Positions 52,471 through 64,000 of a DNA stretch of 64,000 nt are shown here, piece by piece. The notes under the pieces are model-generated. The model saw only the letters and a list, made by a program, of their open reading frames with translations. It searched no databases and was not told where the DNA came from. Source of the stretch: Callorhinus ursinus (lineage: Eukaryota; Chordata; Mammalia; Carnivora; Otariidae); NCBI RefSeq assembly GCF_003265705.1, contig NW_020312817.1, positions 53,820,794-53,884,793 of the forward strand. Reading direction: 5' to 3'. Both the position numbers and the translations under genes were made by a program. Positions within the stretch are counted from its first letter, which is position 1. The number at the start of each line of letters is the position of its first letter.

Positions 52471-52488
52471 AAACAACAACAACAACAA
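52471..52488. repeat. Short AAC/CAA repeat
   Basis: Five to six units of CAA. Confidence 0.85.
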
Positions 52489-52718
52489 GTTTTCTAATGT
52501 TATTCGGATCTGTTTCGACACCTTGGCAATTTAACATCTGCCAAGAAAGTCAACCAAAGAAGACACTGCCTGGATAGTCTGCGTTCACGGCCCCCAAGTG
52601 CACTGGCTTGGTTTCACGTCCCTTACACATCCAATAATTCTTGCTTGCTCAACGTTTATGGAAAAAGAACCTATTTGAGGGGTGTTTGTGCTGCTGCACT
52701 GAATACACATGTTCTCTA

Positions 52719-52877
<159 letters not shown>

Positions 52878-52897
52878 TTAACCAGACTAACTTCCAC

Positions 52898-53115
52898 AAT
52901 CAGGTATTTATTGAGCACCTACTATGTGCCAGGTACCACAATGGAGAGGGCAATCCCTGTCCTCAAGGAGTTCACCCTCTGGTAAACAGCACATTCTACC
53001 GTAATGTATGAGGGACATGAGGGGAGTGATTAGCCTCATGGGACGTGCTGAGAAAGAGCGTTGGAAGTAGAGTCTTATGAAGGGATTTGAAAGAGGAGGG
53101 GAGGAAAAGGGAACA
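52898..53115 (-). repeat. L2 3' end, antisense
   Basis: Contains aggtatttattgagcaccta, ctatgtgccaggtaccacaa, then ccctgtcctcaaggagttca and ccctctggtaaacag. Confidence 0.85.
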
Positions 53116-53145
53116 GGAAGCTAGGATAAGCCTATTAAATATTCT

Positions 53146-53361
53146 TGTGGGGGGGCGCCTGGGTGGCTCAGTCTGTTCAGCATCTAGTTCTTGATTTCGG
53201 CTCAGGTCATGATCTCAGGGTCCTGAGATCGAGCCCTGCACTGGGCTCCATGCTCAGTGCAGAGTCAGTTTGGGATTCTTTCCCCTCCCTCTCTCTCCCC
53301 CCAGCTCCTCCCCCTGCTTGCTCTCTCTCTAAAATAAAAGTAAATAAATAAAATCTTAAAA
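53146..53361 (+). mobile_element. CAN-SINE, the only one antisense to ANTXR1
   Basis: The head gcgcctgggtggctcagtct is at the left, followed by aggtcatgatctcagggtcc, a TC-rich middle and the A-rich tail at the right. Candidate duplications aaatattct lie at 53137-53145 and 53362-53370. In the gene's transcript it appears reversed, giving a pyrimidine tract followed by AG. Confidence 0.96.
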
Positions 53362-53429
53362 AAATATTCTGGGGAAATGATTAGTCCATTCCTTTGAGGA
53401 ATTTTTATTGACATACTTCTCTTCCTTTG

Positions 53430-53590
53430 TAATAGCAGCATGGTATAATAGAAAGGATGTAGCCTTTGGGACCCGATATACCTAGTTTTGGCTCTGCTCT
53501 GTAAAGTGTTTGGGGATTCAGTGAGATAACATATTCAGAGCTCCTCATACAAGGCCTAGAGCAACGCAGATGCTTATAAATGTCAGCACC
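53430..53590 (+). repeat. MIR-like fragment
   Basis: Contains agcatggtataatagaaagg, tggctctgctctgtaaagtg, ggattcagtgagataacata. Confidence 0.6.
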
Positions 53591-54599
53591 CTTTGTGAAT
53601 AAGGCCCTTTTCATTCCCACAGAGTACACTGGTTTAATGGTGTGGGAATTATGGTCTATATTCGAGTAAGGGAACCCATGACCTTCTCTATAATTAAGTA
53701 TAGAGAGGGCAACATAATGAATAACATCCAGGTTTTGGCTTGATTTTAATATTTGATTTATTAAAGGCTCTGATATCTTATTTCCAGGTTCTTCTGTGTT
53801 TCAGAACAGAAAATAAAATTTGGAAATCATTGGAATATACAGTAGGTGCTTAATAAATAATTGATAGTAAACACATAGTAGGTGTTCAGTGTATGCATAT
53901 TGATTTGAATTGTGTTCCTCCTCCACCCCTCGCTTTAGTATTCAAACCCACTTGTGATTGAAACATTCTGAAACACTGAATTTTAGAAGAAACAGACATC
54001 TTTTTTTCCTTCATTTTAAAAATATGCTTTCCTGCTTTAAGGATAAAACTAACTTTTAGACACAGTCTATCTCTAGCCTTATCTGTAGTAACTTCTTTGA
54101 CTCTTTCCCTCTAATTGGGCTTTATATAGGATTCTCAAAAATGGAAAAATTCATTTCTTTATGTTATCTTGAGCTTTATCTTTCTTTTTCAGAAAGCCTC
54201 CTTCTCTTGGCACTGGCACTCCAAATATTTTTCCAAGTTTGTATGCGCCATACCTAAAATTCTTTTCTACTAACCCGTATTTTAAGCCTCTGACATCCAT
54301 CATTTATTTCATATTCAGTTATTTCCTTATTAGGGTTTTTACTTTATTTGACTGTTGTGTAGCACCCAAAATAAGCCATTCTGCATTCCCATTGTATCAT
54401 TAGTTTCAACTTTAGAATATGGGAGTATATTATTTTCCAAATGCTCAGGCAGGGTCTGTCACATTTACTTGTGTGCTTCCCCAGTGCAAATGATCTTTTG
54501 TACTAGTTATGGGTAGGGGAGAAGTAGTGTGTTTACCTACATCATTTCCTCATGCCCTTAGCCAGCAGAGGCTTCAAAAAGCAGCATTACATCCTTACG

Positions 54600-54747
54600 T
54601 GGTAAGCACCGTCAGGGCAGCAAACGTACCTTCTTCACCTGTTTCCCTAGTATCAGGCAAAGTGCCCAGCACATGCGGTGCACTCAGTTAACACTAAATG
54701 AATGAATGAATGAATGAATGAATGAATGAACAAACGAATGAATGATT
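54600..54747 (+). repeat. L2 3' end with GAAT repeat
   Basis: Contains caggcaaagtgcccagcaca, then a tail that grows into about ten GAAT units at 54696-54747, with two interruptions (caaac, cgaatg). Such repeats often arise from L2 tails. Confidence 0.7.
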
Positions 54748-55621
54748 GTTTGCCAAGGGAACTGAATTTAAATCAAATAATAGTCAAGAGCTTGAAGTAA
54801 GTGTCAGGCTCTGATTAACTCCTCCCCCAGAAGCCAGCATTTCCTTCCTCACTGCCTGTCTTTTTCCTTACTGTGTTTCTCTCTAACTTGGCCCGAATGA
54901 GCCTTTGTCACTTTGTCAGTAATGGTGAACTGGTTTCTTGGGCCAATTATACATGTGGCTCAAATCTCAGACTGGAAAAGAAAGGATTTCCTAAATATAA
55001 ACATTATTATTCAACTCCCAAATAAACCTCTTTTTCTGAAACTCTTTATACAAACTGGAAGCTTCGTTTAGAGAGAATTCTCTTACTTGCTTTAAGGAAT
55101 ACTTTTCAAGAACATAAAGAAAAGGAAGGAGAAATACTGTAGGAACAATTGCAATTTACTTTGCTACCAATTAATATTCAACTTTGATTCTCGGAGTGAG
55201 AATCTCAATGATTAATACCTTCTGACCAGATGGTTCTTACATATTTCAAGTGATTCTTTCCCCTCCCCCTGTTTTTAGCAGAAATGGGAGGAAAAACGGC
55301 ACCGTTTTTGTTTGAAAGTGATATATAGTTATTTCAAAACTGCTAGATAAGTATAGTGCTTTCAATCAAGTCATGGTAAGCAACTTTTATCCCTCAAAAC
55401 CCAGAGCAACAGGCAAATATTTTGAAAGGGGGAAAAACATCTACCATGTGTAAGACATGAGAGTTCACTTTAAAAAAATGAATTGTTATTATTATTTTTT
55501 TTACATATGAGGCACTATTTTACCCTAGGGGTTTTACGAAGAACACCTATCTTGTTGTCTGAGTAGAAAGAGTGCAGCCCGTTTCTGAGGAGGAAGGAGC
55601 CCTGTTTCCATGTCTGTGTTA

Positions 55622-56958
<1,337 letters not shown>

Positions 56959-56992
56959 CTTGACTGTTTTCATAATAAATCTGCTCGCTGGC
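56959..56992 (-). CDS. ANTXR1: ANTXR1 short coding exon (human exon 5 equivalent), vWA domain
   Basis: A very short exon of 34 bp encodes ASEQIYYENSQ plus the first base of a Gly codon. The acceptor is TTTTTCAG/GCCAGC and the donor CAAG/GTAAGA, both good. It starts at phase 0 and ends after base 1 of a codon; the next exon supplies GA to complete Gly. Because 34 is not a multiple of three, skipping this exon would shift the frame. The residue after Asn is Ser here (AGT), whereas I remember Arg at this position in the human protein. That difference rests on memory. It is too short to find by open-reading-frame length, and was placed by homology and by the phase match with both neighbours. Confidence 0.94.
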
Positions 56993-57842
<850 letters not shown>

Positions 57843-58584
57843 TCAGATGAAGGAATCCTTTTGCAGGAATATCCACCTGCTCACAAGAGCTTTCTGCCCC
57901 TTAACAGGACAAAGTTTTCATTCTACATTGGAAATGAGTCCTAAAATGCAACTGCTCCGGAGGGGATGACATGACAACTCAGGCAACTTTGTATCAAGAT
58001 GCAAACAGCTCACGTGAGCCAGAAAGAGGCGAGTACCAAGAACCCAGGGCAAGGCCACCACAAGGAGCGACGGTGGGACGGCAGGTGCTGGGAGCAAACT
58101 CTGCTGCCTGCACGGATGTGTCAAAGGAAACTGTGTAGTCAGCTTTGAAAATAAAAGCTCAGGCAATCTACCCTTTCCAGGACAACCGAGAGTGTTTTCT
58201 GTGGGCTGGTGTCCATGTTTTCTTACTCTGGTTGCTCAGGGTAGTGGGGGGGGGCAGGAAGAGGAAGTGGGTTATGGCACTGGGAAAGGGTCCAACTGGT
58301 GATGGGAAATGTGGATGGTCTGTGGACTGAAGAGAATCTTTGTCGACCATTCTCTCTGGGACGTAAGATGTCCACATCCACATTTCTGTCTTTTAAATAG
58401 CTCCATACCATGCCCAAAGGGCAAAAAAAGTTAATTTCTGAAGAAACATGAACCTTATTCCTAATCTGTAAGCCTACAAAAGGGTTTGTAATTATCTCTC
58501 ACCGGGGCCTCTTTAGTGACAGAGGCGGAGTCGCACTATGTAAATTAGGAAGGCAAGCTCCTTTTGAGTAAGGAAAGAACCTCC

Positions 58585-58765
58585 CATTTACTGAGCTTCC
58601 GCTATGTACAAGGCCCTGATCAAGGATTTCTGAGTTTATGTTCTCAATAACTGCTCAAGGTGGGCATTATGGCTCTCCTACAACAGGTGAGAAAATGTGG
58701 TTCAAAGACATTAAGCAGGAGAGCAGACTTGAAATCAAATCAGTCTGACTCAAAAATGGCTCTCT
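58585..58765 (-). repeat. MIR, antisense
   Basis: Contains actgagcttccgctatgtac, ggtgagaaaatgtggttcaa, then gacattaagcagg. Confidence 0.6.
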
Positions 58766-58852
58766 ACTCTGCCCAGCATTCTCCTTTAGATCAGTGCTAG
58801 AGAAGTGGGAGGTTTCAGTAACACTTGATTAATGAGGAGCAATGGTAATTTC

Positions 58853-59085
58853 TAACACTGACTGAGTAGTCACTATGTGCCAACCCCTGTTAGAAATACA
58901 CCACCTACAATTAATTCGCTTATATCTTAAGAAAGCTCTTTGAGGTAGATATACTGTTATGTCTGTTTCACAGATAAGGAAACTGAGTCACAGAGTGGCT
59001 AAGGAACTTGCCCAAAGTCCCTCGACTACCAAGTGGCAGAGGTTGAATTTGAAACCCAGAGGCCCTGTTCTCCATCACTATGTTA
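58853..59085 (-). repeat. Second MIR, antisense
   Basis: Nearly complete: cactatgtgccaacccctgt, cagataaggaaactgagtca, aggaacttgcccaaagtccc. Confidence 0.88.
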
Positions 59086-59529
59086 AACAGTTTCTCCTTG
59101 AATGAATGAACAAAATTCATTATTATCTTATCCCGGCAATTGCTTGGGGAAGAAGTCTAGTGCAAAATTAACTTTCTGTTAAAACTGATGCAGTGACGAG
59201 GCTGGATTGCCAAGATGTTGGAAGTTTTAAAAGACAAACCAAACAGGGGTTCGCCTGAGCTTGTCCCTGGCTTGGGTTGCTGATGCTTCTCAAGTGGAAT
59301 ATTTAAGACCAAGTAACTCAGACTTTGGGAAACGTTCTGACTATTGTCTGCTTTTCTTTCCAGGGCCTAGATATCAGACCACGTGCCCAGCTGCCCAAGT
59401 CAGAAACCAGAAGCCTTCCTGGCCCCTCTGCCTTCACTTTCCTCTCTCCTTCTGCTCCCCCTCCATAATCTGTCATCGAGTCCGTCAGTTCTATTCTAGA
59501 CGTTCGTAAAACTGACGACTTCTCTATCT

Positions 59530-60236
59530 CTTCTGCCAGTGCCATGGTCTGAGCCACCATCTTCTCTTGCTTAGATCACTAAGACAGTCACTCGCTCTCT
59601 TTTGACTGTCCTCTTGCCCTTCTTCCATTCATTCTCCACATGGCTGTTACAATGTTCTTAAAATATAGGTTAAAACATGCCGAATCATTCACTCCCCTGC
59701 TCCAAACCCTTCAATAGCAGTTGGGTTACACTTGGTACAAATCTGAAAAACGTGCCAAGCCTTCCAGTGCCTACATGGGATGGTTCCTCTGCCTCCCTGT
59801 TCGGCCTCATCTGTACCACTCTGCCCCCACTCTCCTCGCTTGAGCTCCCTGGTCTTCCCAAGCAACTTTCTCCAACAGGCCTTTCACACCTGCAATCATT
59901 GCTGCCTGTGGACTGGGGCTACCATTGCCCAGCCCTTCACTGGGCTAATTCTTACCCAGACTTCAGTCCCAACCTAAATGTCCATTGCTCAAAGTAGCCT
60001 TACTTGACTTCCTCTATTTAGACTAACTCCCTCAATTAGGATTTCTCATGGCACCCAACAATTTTGTAACTAATAACATTTGGTTATGTATTAATTTGTT
60101 TAGCTATCTCCTTCACCAGTTCGAGACTCTAAACTCCATGAGGGCTGGGCCTTGTCTGTTTTTGTCCCCACTATATCTTCTGTGCTTACTACAGTGCTTG
60201 GAACAGAACAAACATTCAATAAATATTTACTGAAGA
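59530..60236 (+). repeat. LINE L2 3' end
   Basis: Long plus-strand L2: cattcactcccctgctccaa, ctccatgagggctgggcctt, acagtgcttggaacagaac, and the terminal tcaataaatatttactgaag. Confidence 0.88.
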
Positions 60237-61611
60237 AGTTAATCATCCTAGGAAGAAGTCAGTCTTGGGGGCAGGGATGAGCTTCACGTGGACATGTGGA
60301 GGGAGGCCAGGCAGACGCTGACTTGATAATTGAGCCTAGATCTGTGCCCATGTGGTGGCTAGAAACCATTCTCTGTGTTGTACCCCTTTATATTGCCCCC
60401 AGTATTTCAATAACTCCTATCAAAAGGCATAGTTTAATTTTAACTCTGTCGTTTGGTGATAAGAAAGGGTATACATCTGTGCATTAGAAGGAGGGATAAA
60501 GATGACATTATCAGGGGGCAGCACTGCCCTGTTGGCCAGCAGCTTGAAGAGGGAAGGACAGTGGCGAGCTGGCAAGAGGGTGAGGCTGGGGTATGGGGCC
60601 GAGGTTGGGCTCGGGGAGTGGGGGTTTGCTCCTGAGCACACAGAGGTGGCACATGGAACACTTCAGAAGAGCTGGGGGCACTAAAGAGGAGGGGGCTAAT
60701 TTCTGACAATTAGGTGAGAAGAGACTGGGCATTAAAAGTAAATGTGAAAAAGAAAAGAAAATGTGGCGTTATCTTTGCGAAGTTCAGGACATTTCGGCAA
60801 CACTAAAATTGGAATTTTGTGTTAAGACCGAAGCTTAAAAAAAGAGGGTTAAAAAAAGGCATATTGGGGGTGTGGAAAAGGTTCCTTGGCTTCACTGTAT
60901 TTTTTTCTCTGCCAAATAAAGTCTGGGAACTGGGGTGTTTTCTCTAAGCCTATTTCCTTTTCTTTATAAGTGTTTTCTTGGGCTTTCTATTTTTTTGGTA
61001 CCAGAACAAGCAAAGGCTGTTTTGGAAAATGTCTTTCTCCCTGATGCTTTATGTCTGGCAAGATAGGAACTCCCCAGTCCCGAGCCGTGACCACAACCTC
61101 CCCATATACCACTCTTCTTGGTCAAAAGATCAAATGACTTACGGCCCCACCTCCCTACTCCTTGTCCCTTCTCTAAGCACCCACAACATCTAAGCAAACA
61201 GAACACACGGTTCATGGGAATGGTGGGTCTGTTTTAATTCTGGGACAATAGAACTATTAATAAGGGCCTATTTTTTTTTTTTTTAATGCTCTCTGAGGAA
61301 TGGACGAAAACAGGGAGAAAGATCTTTTAAAGGGGGTGATAAGAACCTCTCTGAGGACTTGGTTATTACCAAATGAAATGTTATCTTCCTGGGAAATGAG
61401 AGAGGCAGGGAATCCTATGGAGAGGCTGCTAGTAAAGAGTCTCCTATTTTCCTTGGTGGTTTCACATGTCTGCCAGTGTTCCTACGTAGAAGTGAAGGGT
61501 TTCCAGTTCACATGTCCTGTGTTTCTTGTACAATCCCTCCAAGACTTAATGATGAGCATAGAGTAGATAATTTGCTGTTGAATGAATGATTCCAGCTTGG
61601 ATGCATGCATG

Positions 61612-61690
61612 CATCCATTCATTCATTTTCCACAACGATTTACTGAGCATGCACCGTGCCCCCAGCACTGCACTGGTTTGTAGGGGTAGG
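61612..61690 (-). repeat. L2 3' short fragment, antisense
   Basis: Contains catccattcattcattttcc followed by tttactgagcatgcaccgtg. Confidence 0.6.
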
Positions 61691-62394
61691 GGGTGGGAGA
61701 ATTGGTCACGACGTCTGCTGGACTTTCTGTGGCCCGGGGAGTTTTCCCATACTTCATGAAGATTACTTTCTGGGATTCTGGTTGTGATGTGACATTTTGA
61801 TAAGATTTGCTGATGGAAACGTTAAAGGATGGACACACATAAGCATGTCAAGAAGCACTACATTCAACAAGCTTTTCTCCTAAGTATCCTAGTGATGTTC
61901 CTACTGCAAAATCCTCCTTGGGGTTATGCAATGTCTACCACATTTTCAGTCCATAAAACAATCTCCACCACCACCCCAGAATAACCCAACATCAGCTCTA
62001 CATTGTCAACTTCTTGCCTCTGAGTAAAAGACCTTCCAGTTCTGTGGAATTGGACTTTTCTCAAATGTCCGGCAGTTGTTGGCTTTGGATCCTCAATTTA
62101 TATTGTAAACACACATCACTACTTACTACTGCTAATGCTGCATTTACAACATTTCCAGATGGCCTTATGGCTCCAGATGCTGACTACCAAAAACATGGAG
62201 TGAACAGAACAAAAGATCATAGATTAATTAAAGACCTTTCATTGCTACTTTTGCAGTCTTGATGTTTCACAGCCAACTCTAATCATTTGTTTATAATGTA
62301 TATAAATGATAGCCTCTTTGGGACTTTTACGTAAGGATAGGCCAACATGATTAATGATACTGAGCTGCATGCTGAACCAAAGATCCTTTTCTAT

Positions 62395-64000
62395 ATATAT
62401 ATTTTTTAGTGAGCTATAATTTATATGCAGTAATATGTACAGATATTTATTCATTTCTTTTGTATTGATGAATTTCTTTCCATAATGTTGTTTATAATAT
62501 TTCTTCATTATCTTTTAACATCTGTAGGATCTGTAGTTACATCCTTTCTATAGCAGTTGCTCTATGGATTACAGTATTCACCCTTACTTTAACACAGGCT
62601 ACTATAAGTTAATACTGTGTCACTTCTCGTATAATGAAAAAACGAACGCTTTAACATTCTGATTCCATATATCCCCCCTCATCTTTTATGTTATTACTGT
62701 AATATATCCTTTTAGATATGTAATAAACTCCAAAATGCAGTTATTATATCTGTCTTAAGCAATCATCTTTTTGCAAAATTAAGAAAATATTTATCATTTC
62801 TGTTATTCCTCCTTCCTTTTTTTTTTGTAGATCTAGTTTACATCTGGTATCATTTTCCTTTAGCCTGAAGAATTCCTTTAGCAGTTGTTTCTTTTTGTAG
62901 TGGAGTTTTGCTGGGGATGAATTTCCGTTTTTTTTTTTTTTCCCCTAAAAATGTCTTAATTTTTGCCTGCAATTTTAAGGATATTTTCACTGGATGTAGA
63001 ATTCTAAGTTGTTGTTATTTCCTTTCACCTTTGTAAAGAAATCAGTCTGTTGCCTTCTGGGTTGCATGTCTTTTTTTTCTGATGAAAAGTAAGTAATTTT
63101 CATTGTTGCTCCTCTCTTTATAATATGTCTTTTCCCTTCTCCCTGTGTTTTAAGATTATCTCTTTATTCTGGTTTTCAGAAATTCAACTACTTTGCACTT
63201 AGATGATGTTTTTCTTTGTATTCCTCCTGTTTGGGGTTCTTTGAGGGTTTTGGATTCGTCTGCAGAACGCCATGTTCAGTATTCCAATTATACATATATT
63301 AGACCAGTTGGTATTATCCCACAAATCATAAGGGCTGGGTCATCGCCCCCCTTTGCCCCCTGATCACTTTTCTGTCTCATTCAGTTTGGATAATTTCTAT
63401 TAACTTGTTTTTAAGTTCATCAATCCCTTTTCTATAGATATTGTATTTCAGTTCCATAGTTTTCACTTGGTTCTTTAGAGTTTTCTTTGTTGTTTTTTCT
63501 TACTGATATCCTGTGTCTCCATTGTACTCACCTTTTCCTGTAAATTCTTTAACATGTTTATAATAGTTGCTTTAAATCCCTGTCTGGTAATTCCAACCAT
63601 TGAATGATCTGTGGTATGCTTCCATTACTGTGTTTTCTCTTTTTTTTTTTCTAATTTTTTAAAAGATTTTATTTATTTATTTGAGAGAGAGAATGAGATA
63701 GAGAGAGAGAGCATGAGAGGGGGGAGGGTCCGAGGGAGAAGCAGACTCCCTGCTGAGCAGGGAGCCCGATGCGGGACTCGATCCCAGGACTCCAGGATCA
63801 TGACCTGAGCCGAAGGCAGTCGCTTAACCAACTGAGCCCCTCAGGCGCCTGACTGTTTTTTCTTGATTATGGGTCACATTTTCCTGCCTTTTTCCCATGC
63901 CTCATTATCTTTTCATTTGTGTTTCAGACATTGTGTATAAAAGAAAAGCAGTGGAAACTTCAGTACAATGTTGACTTATTTTGCTCGTAAGCCTTTTATC
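62395..64000 (-). mobile_element. Old LINE-1 tract, antisense, runs off the right edge
   Basis: Contains aattcctttagcagttgttt, gatattttcactggatgtag, tctgttgccttctgggttgc and ttcctcctgtttggggttct, all landmarks of antisense L1. Interrupted by a SINE. Confidence 0.75.
63641..63851 (-). mobile_element. CAN-SINE nested in old L1
   Basis: T-rich tail at the left, GA-rich middle, ctgctgagcagggagcccga, head ending tgagcccctcaggcgcctg. Similar flanks (actgtgttttctct at 63627-63640 and actgttttttctt at 63852-63864) suggest the target-site duplication. Confidence 0.94.

Noticed and set aside
54696..54747. Regularly spaced GAATGAAT units resembling an array
   Set aside because: It is a simple tetranucleotide repeat from an L2 tail; no spacers, so not a CRISPR-type array.

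Overview
This is mammalian nuclear DNA from a carnivore, and almost all of it is the inside of one gene. Ten copies of the tRNA-Lys-derived carnivore SINE (CAN-SINE) and a young carnivore-type LINE-1 mark the order. None of the SINEs has the canid-type head (ending cccagggatcc). They end in the gccacccaggcgcc form, so I infer an arctoid carnivore (bear, pinniped or mustelid) rather than a dog. The species cannot be fixed from the sequence.

The only gene I can support is ANTXR1 (TEM8, anthrax toxin receptor 1), on the minus strand. I found nine consecutive coding exons by reading the minus strand and checking every splice junction. From 5' to 3' of the gene they are 57651-57570, 56992-56959, 55725-55646, 52820-52752, 51066-50986, 35431-35371, 25549-25451, 7698-7629 and 6285-6207. 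Each is flanked by AG/GT, the phases join without a break, and together they make 655 coding bases. By comparison with remembered human numbering these are exons 4-12, residues about 99-317: most of the von Willebrand factor A (vWA) domain and the following Ig-like extracellular domain. The first exons (signal peptide, DxSxS half of the MIDAS) lie beyond the right edge. The transmembrane and cytoplasmic exons lie beyond the left edge.

The rest is intron. Intron 12 (1-6206, partial) holds an L2 element, one SINE, and an assembly gap of 100 N between a TG repeat and an L1 3' end. Intron 11 (6286-7628) has a CpG-rich block. Intron 10 (7699-25450) has an L1 nested in an L2, MER20, many MIRs, an old antisense L1 tract, three SINEs and a CCTG tetranucleotide repeat. 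Intron 9 (25550-35370) has two old L1s, one of them interrupted by a SINE, a purine-rich tract, and a repeat-free block that could be regulatory. Intron 8 (35432-50985) has a 1.8 kb L1 with a perfect target-site duplication, three SINEs, paired MIRs and L2s. Intron 7 has a MER2 DNA transposon. Intron 6 has the only SINE antisense to the gene. Intron 3 (57652-64000, partial) has MIRs, an L2 and an L1.

I see no complete gene, no functional RNA gene, no CRISPR and no convincing new system. The points most worth checking are the open reading frame running from exon 12 into intron 12, the SINE strand bias with its single antisense exception next to exon 7, the unique CpG-rich and TAAT-rich blocks, and the assembly gap. 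Repeat family names come from memory of consensus sequences, and boundaries of old repeats are approximate.
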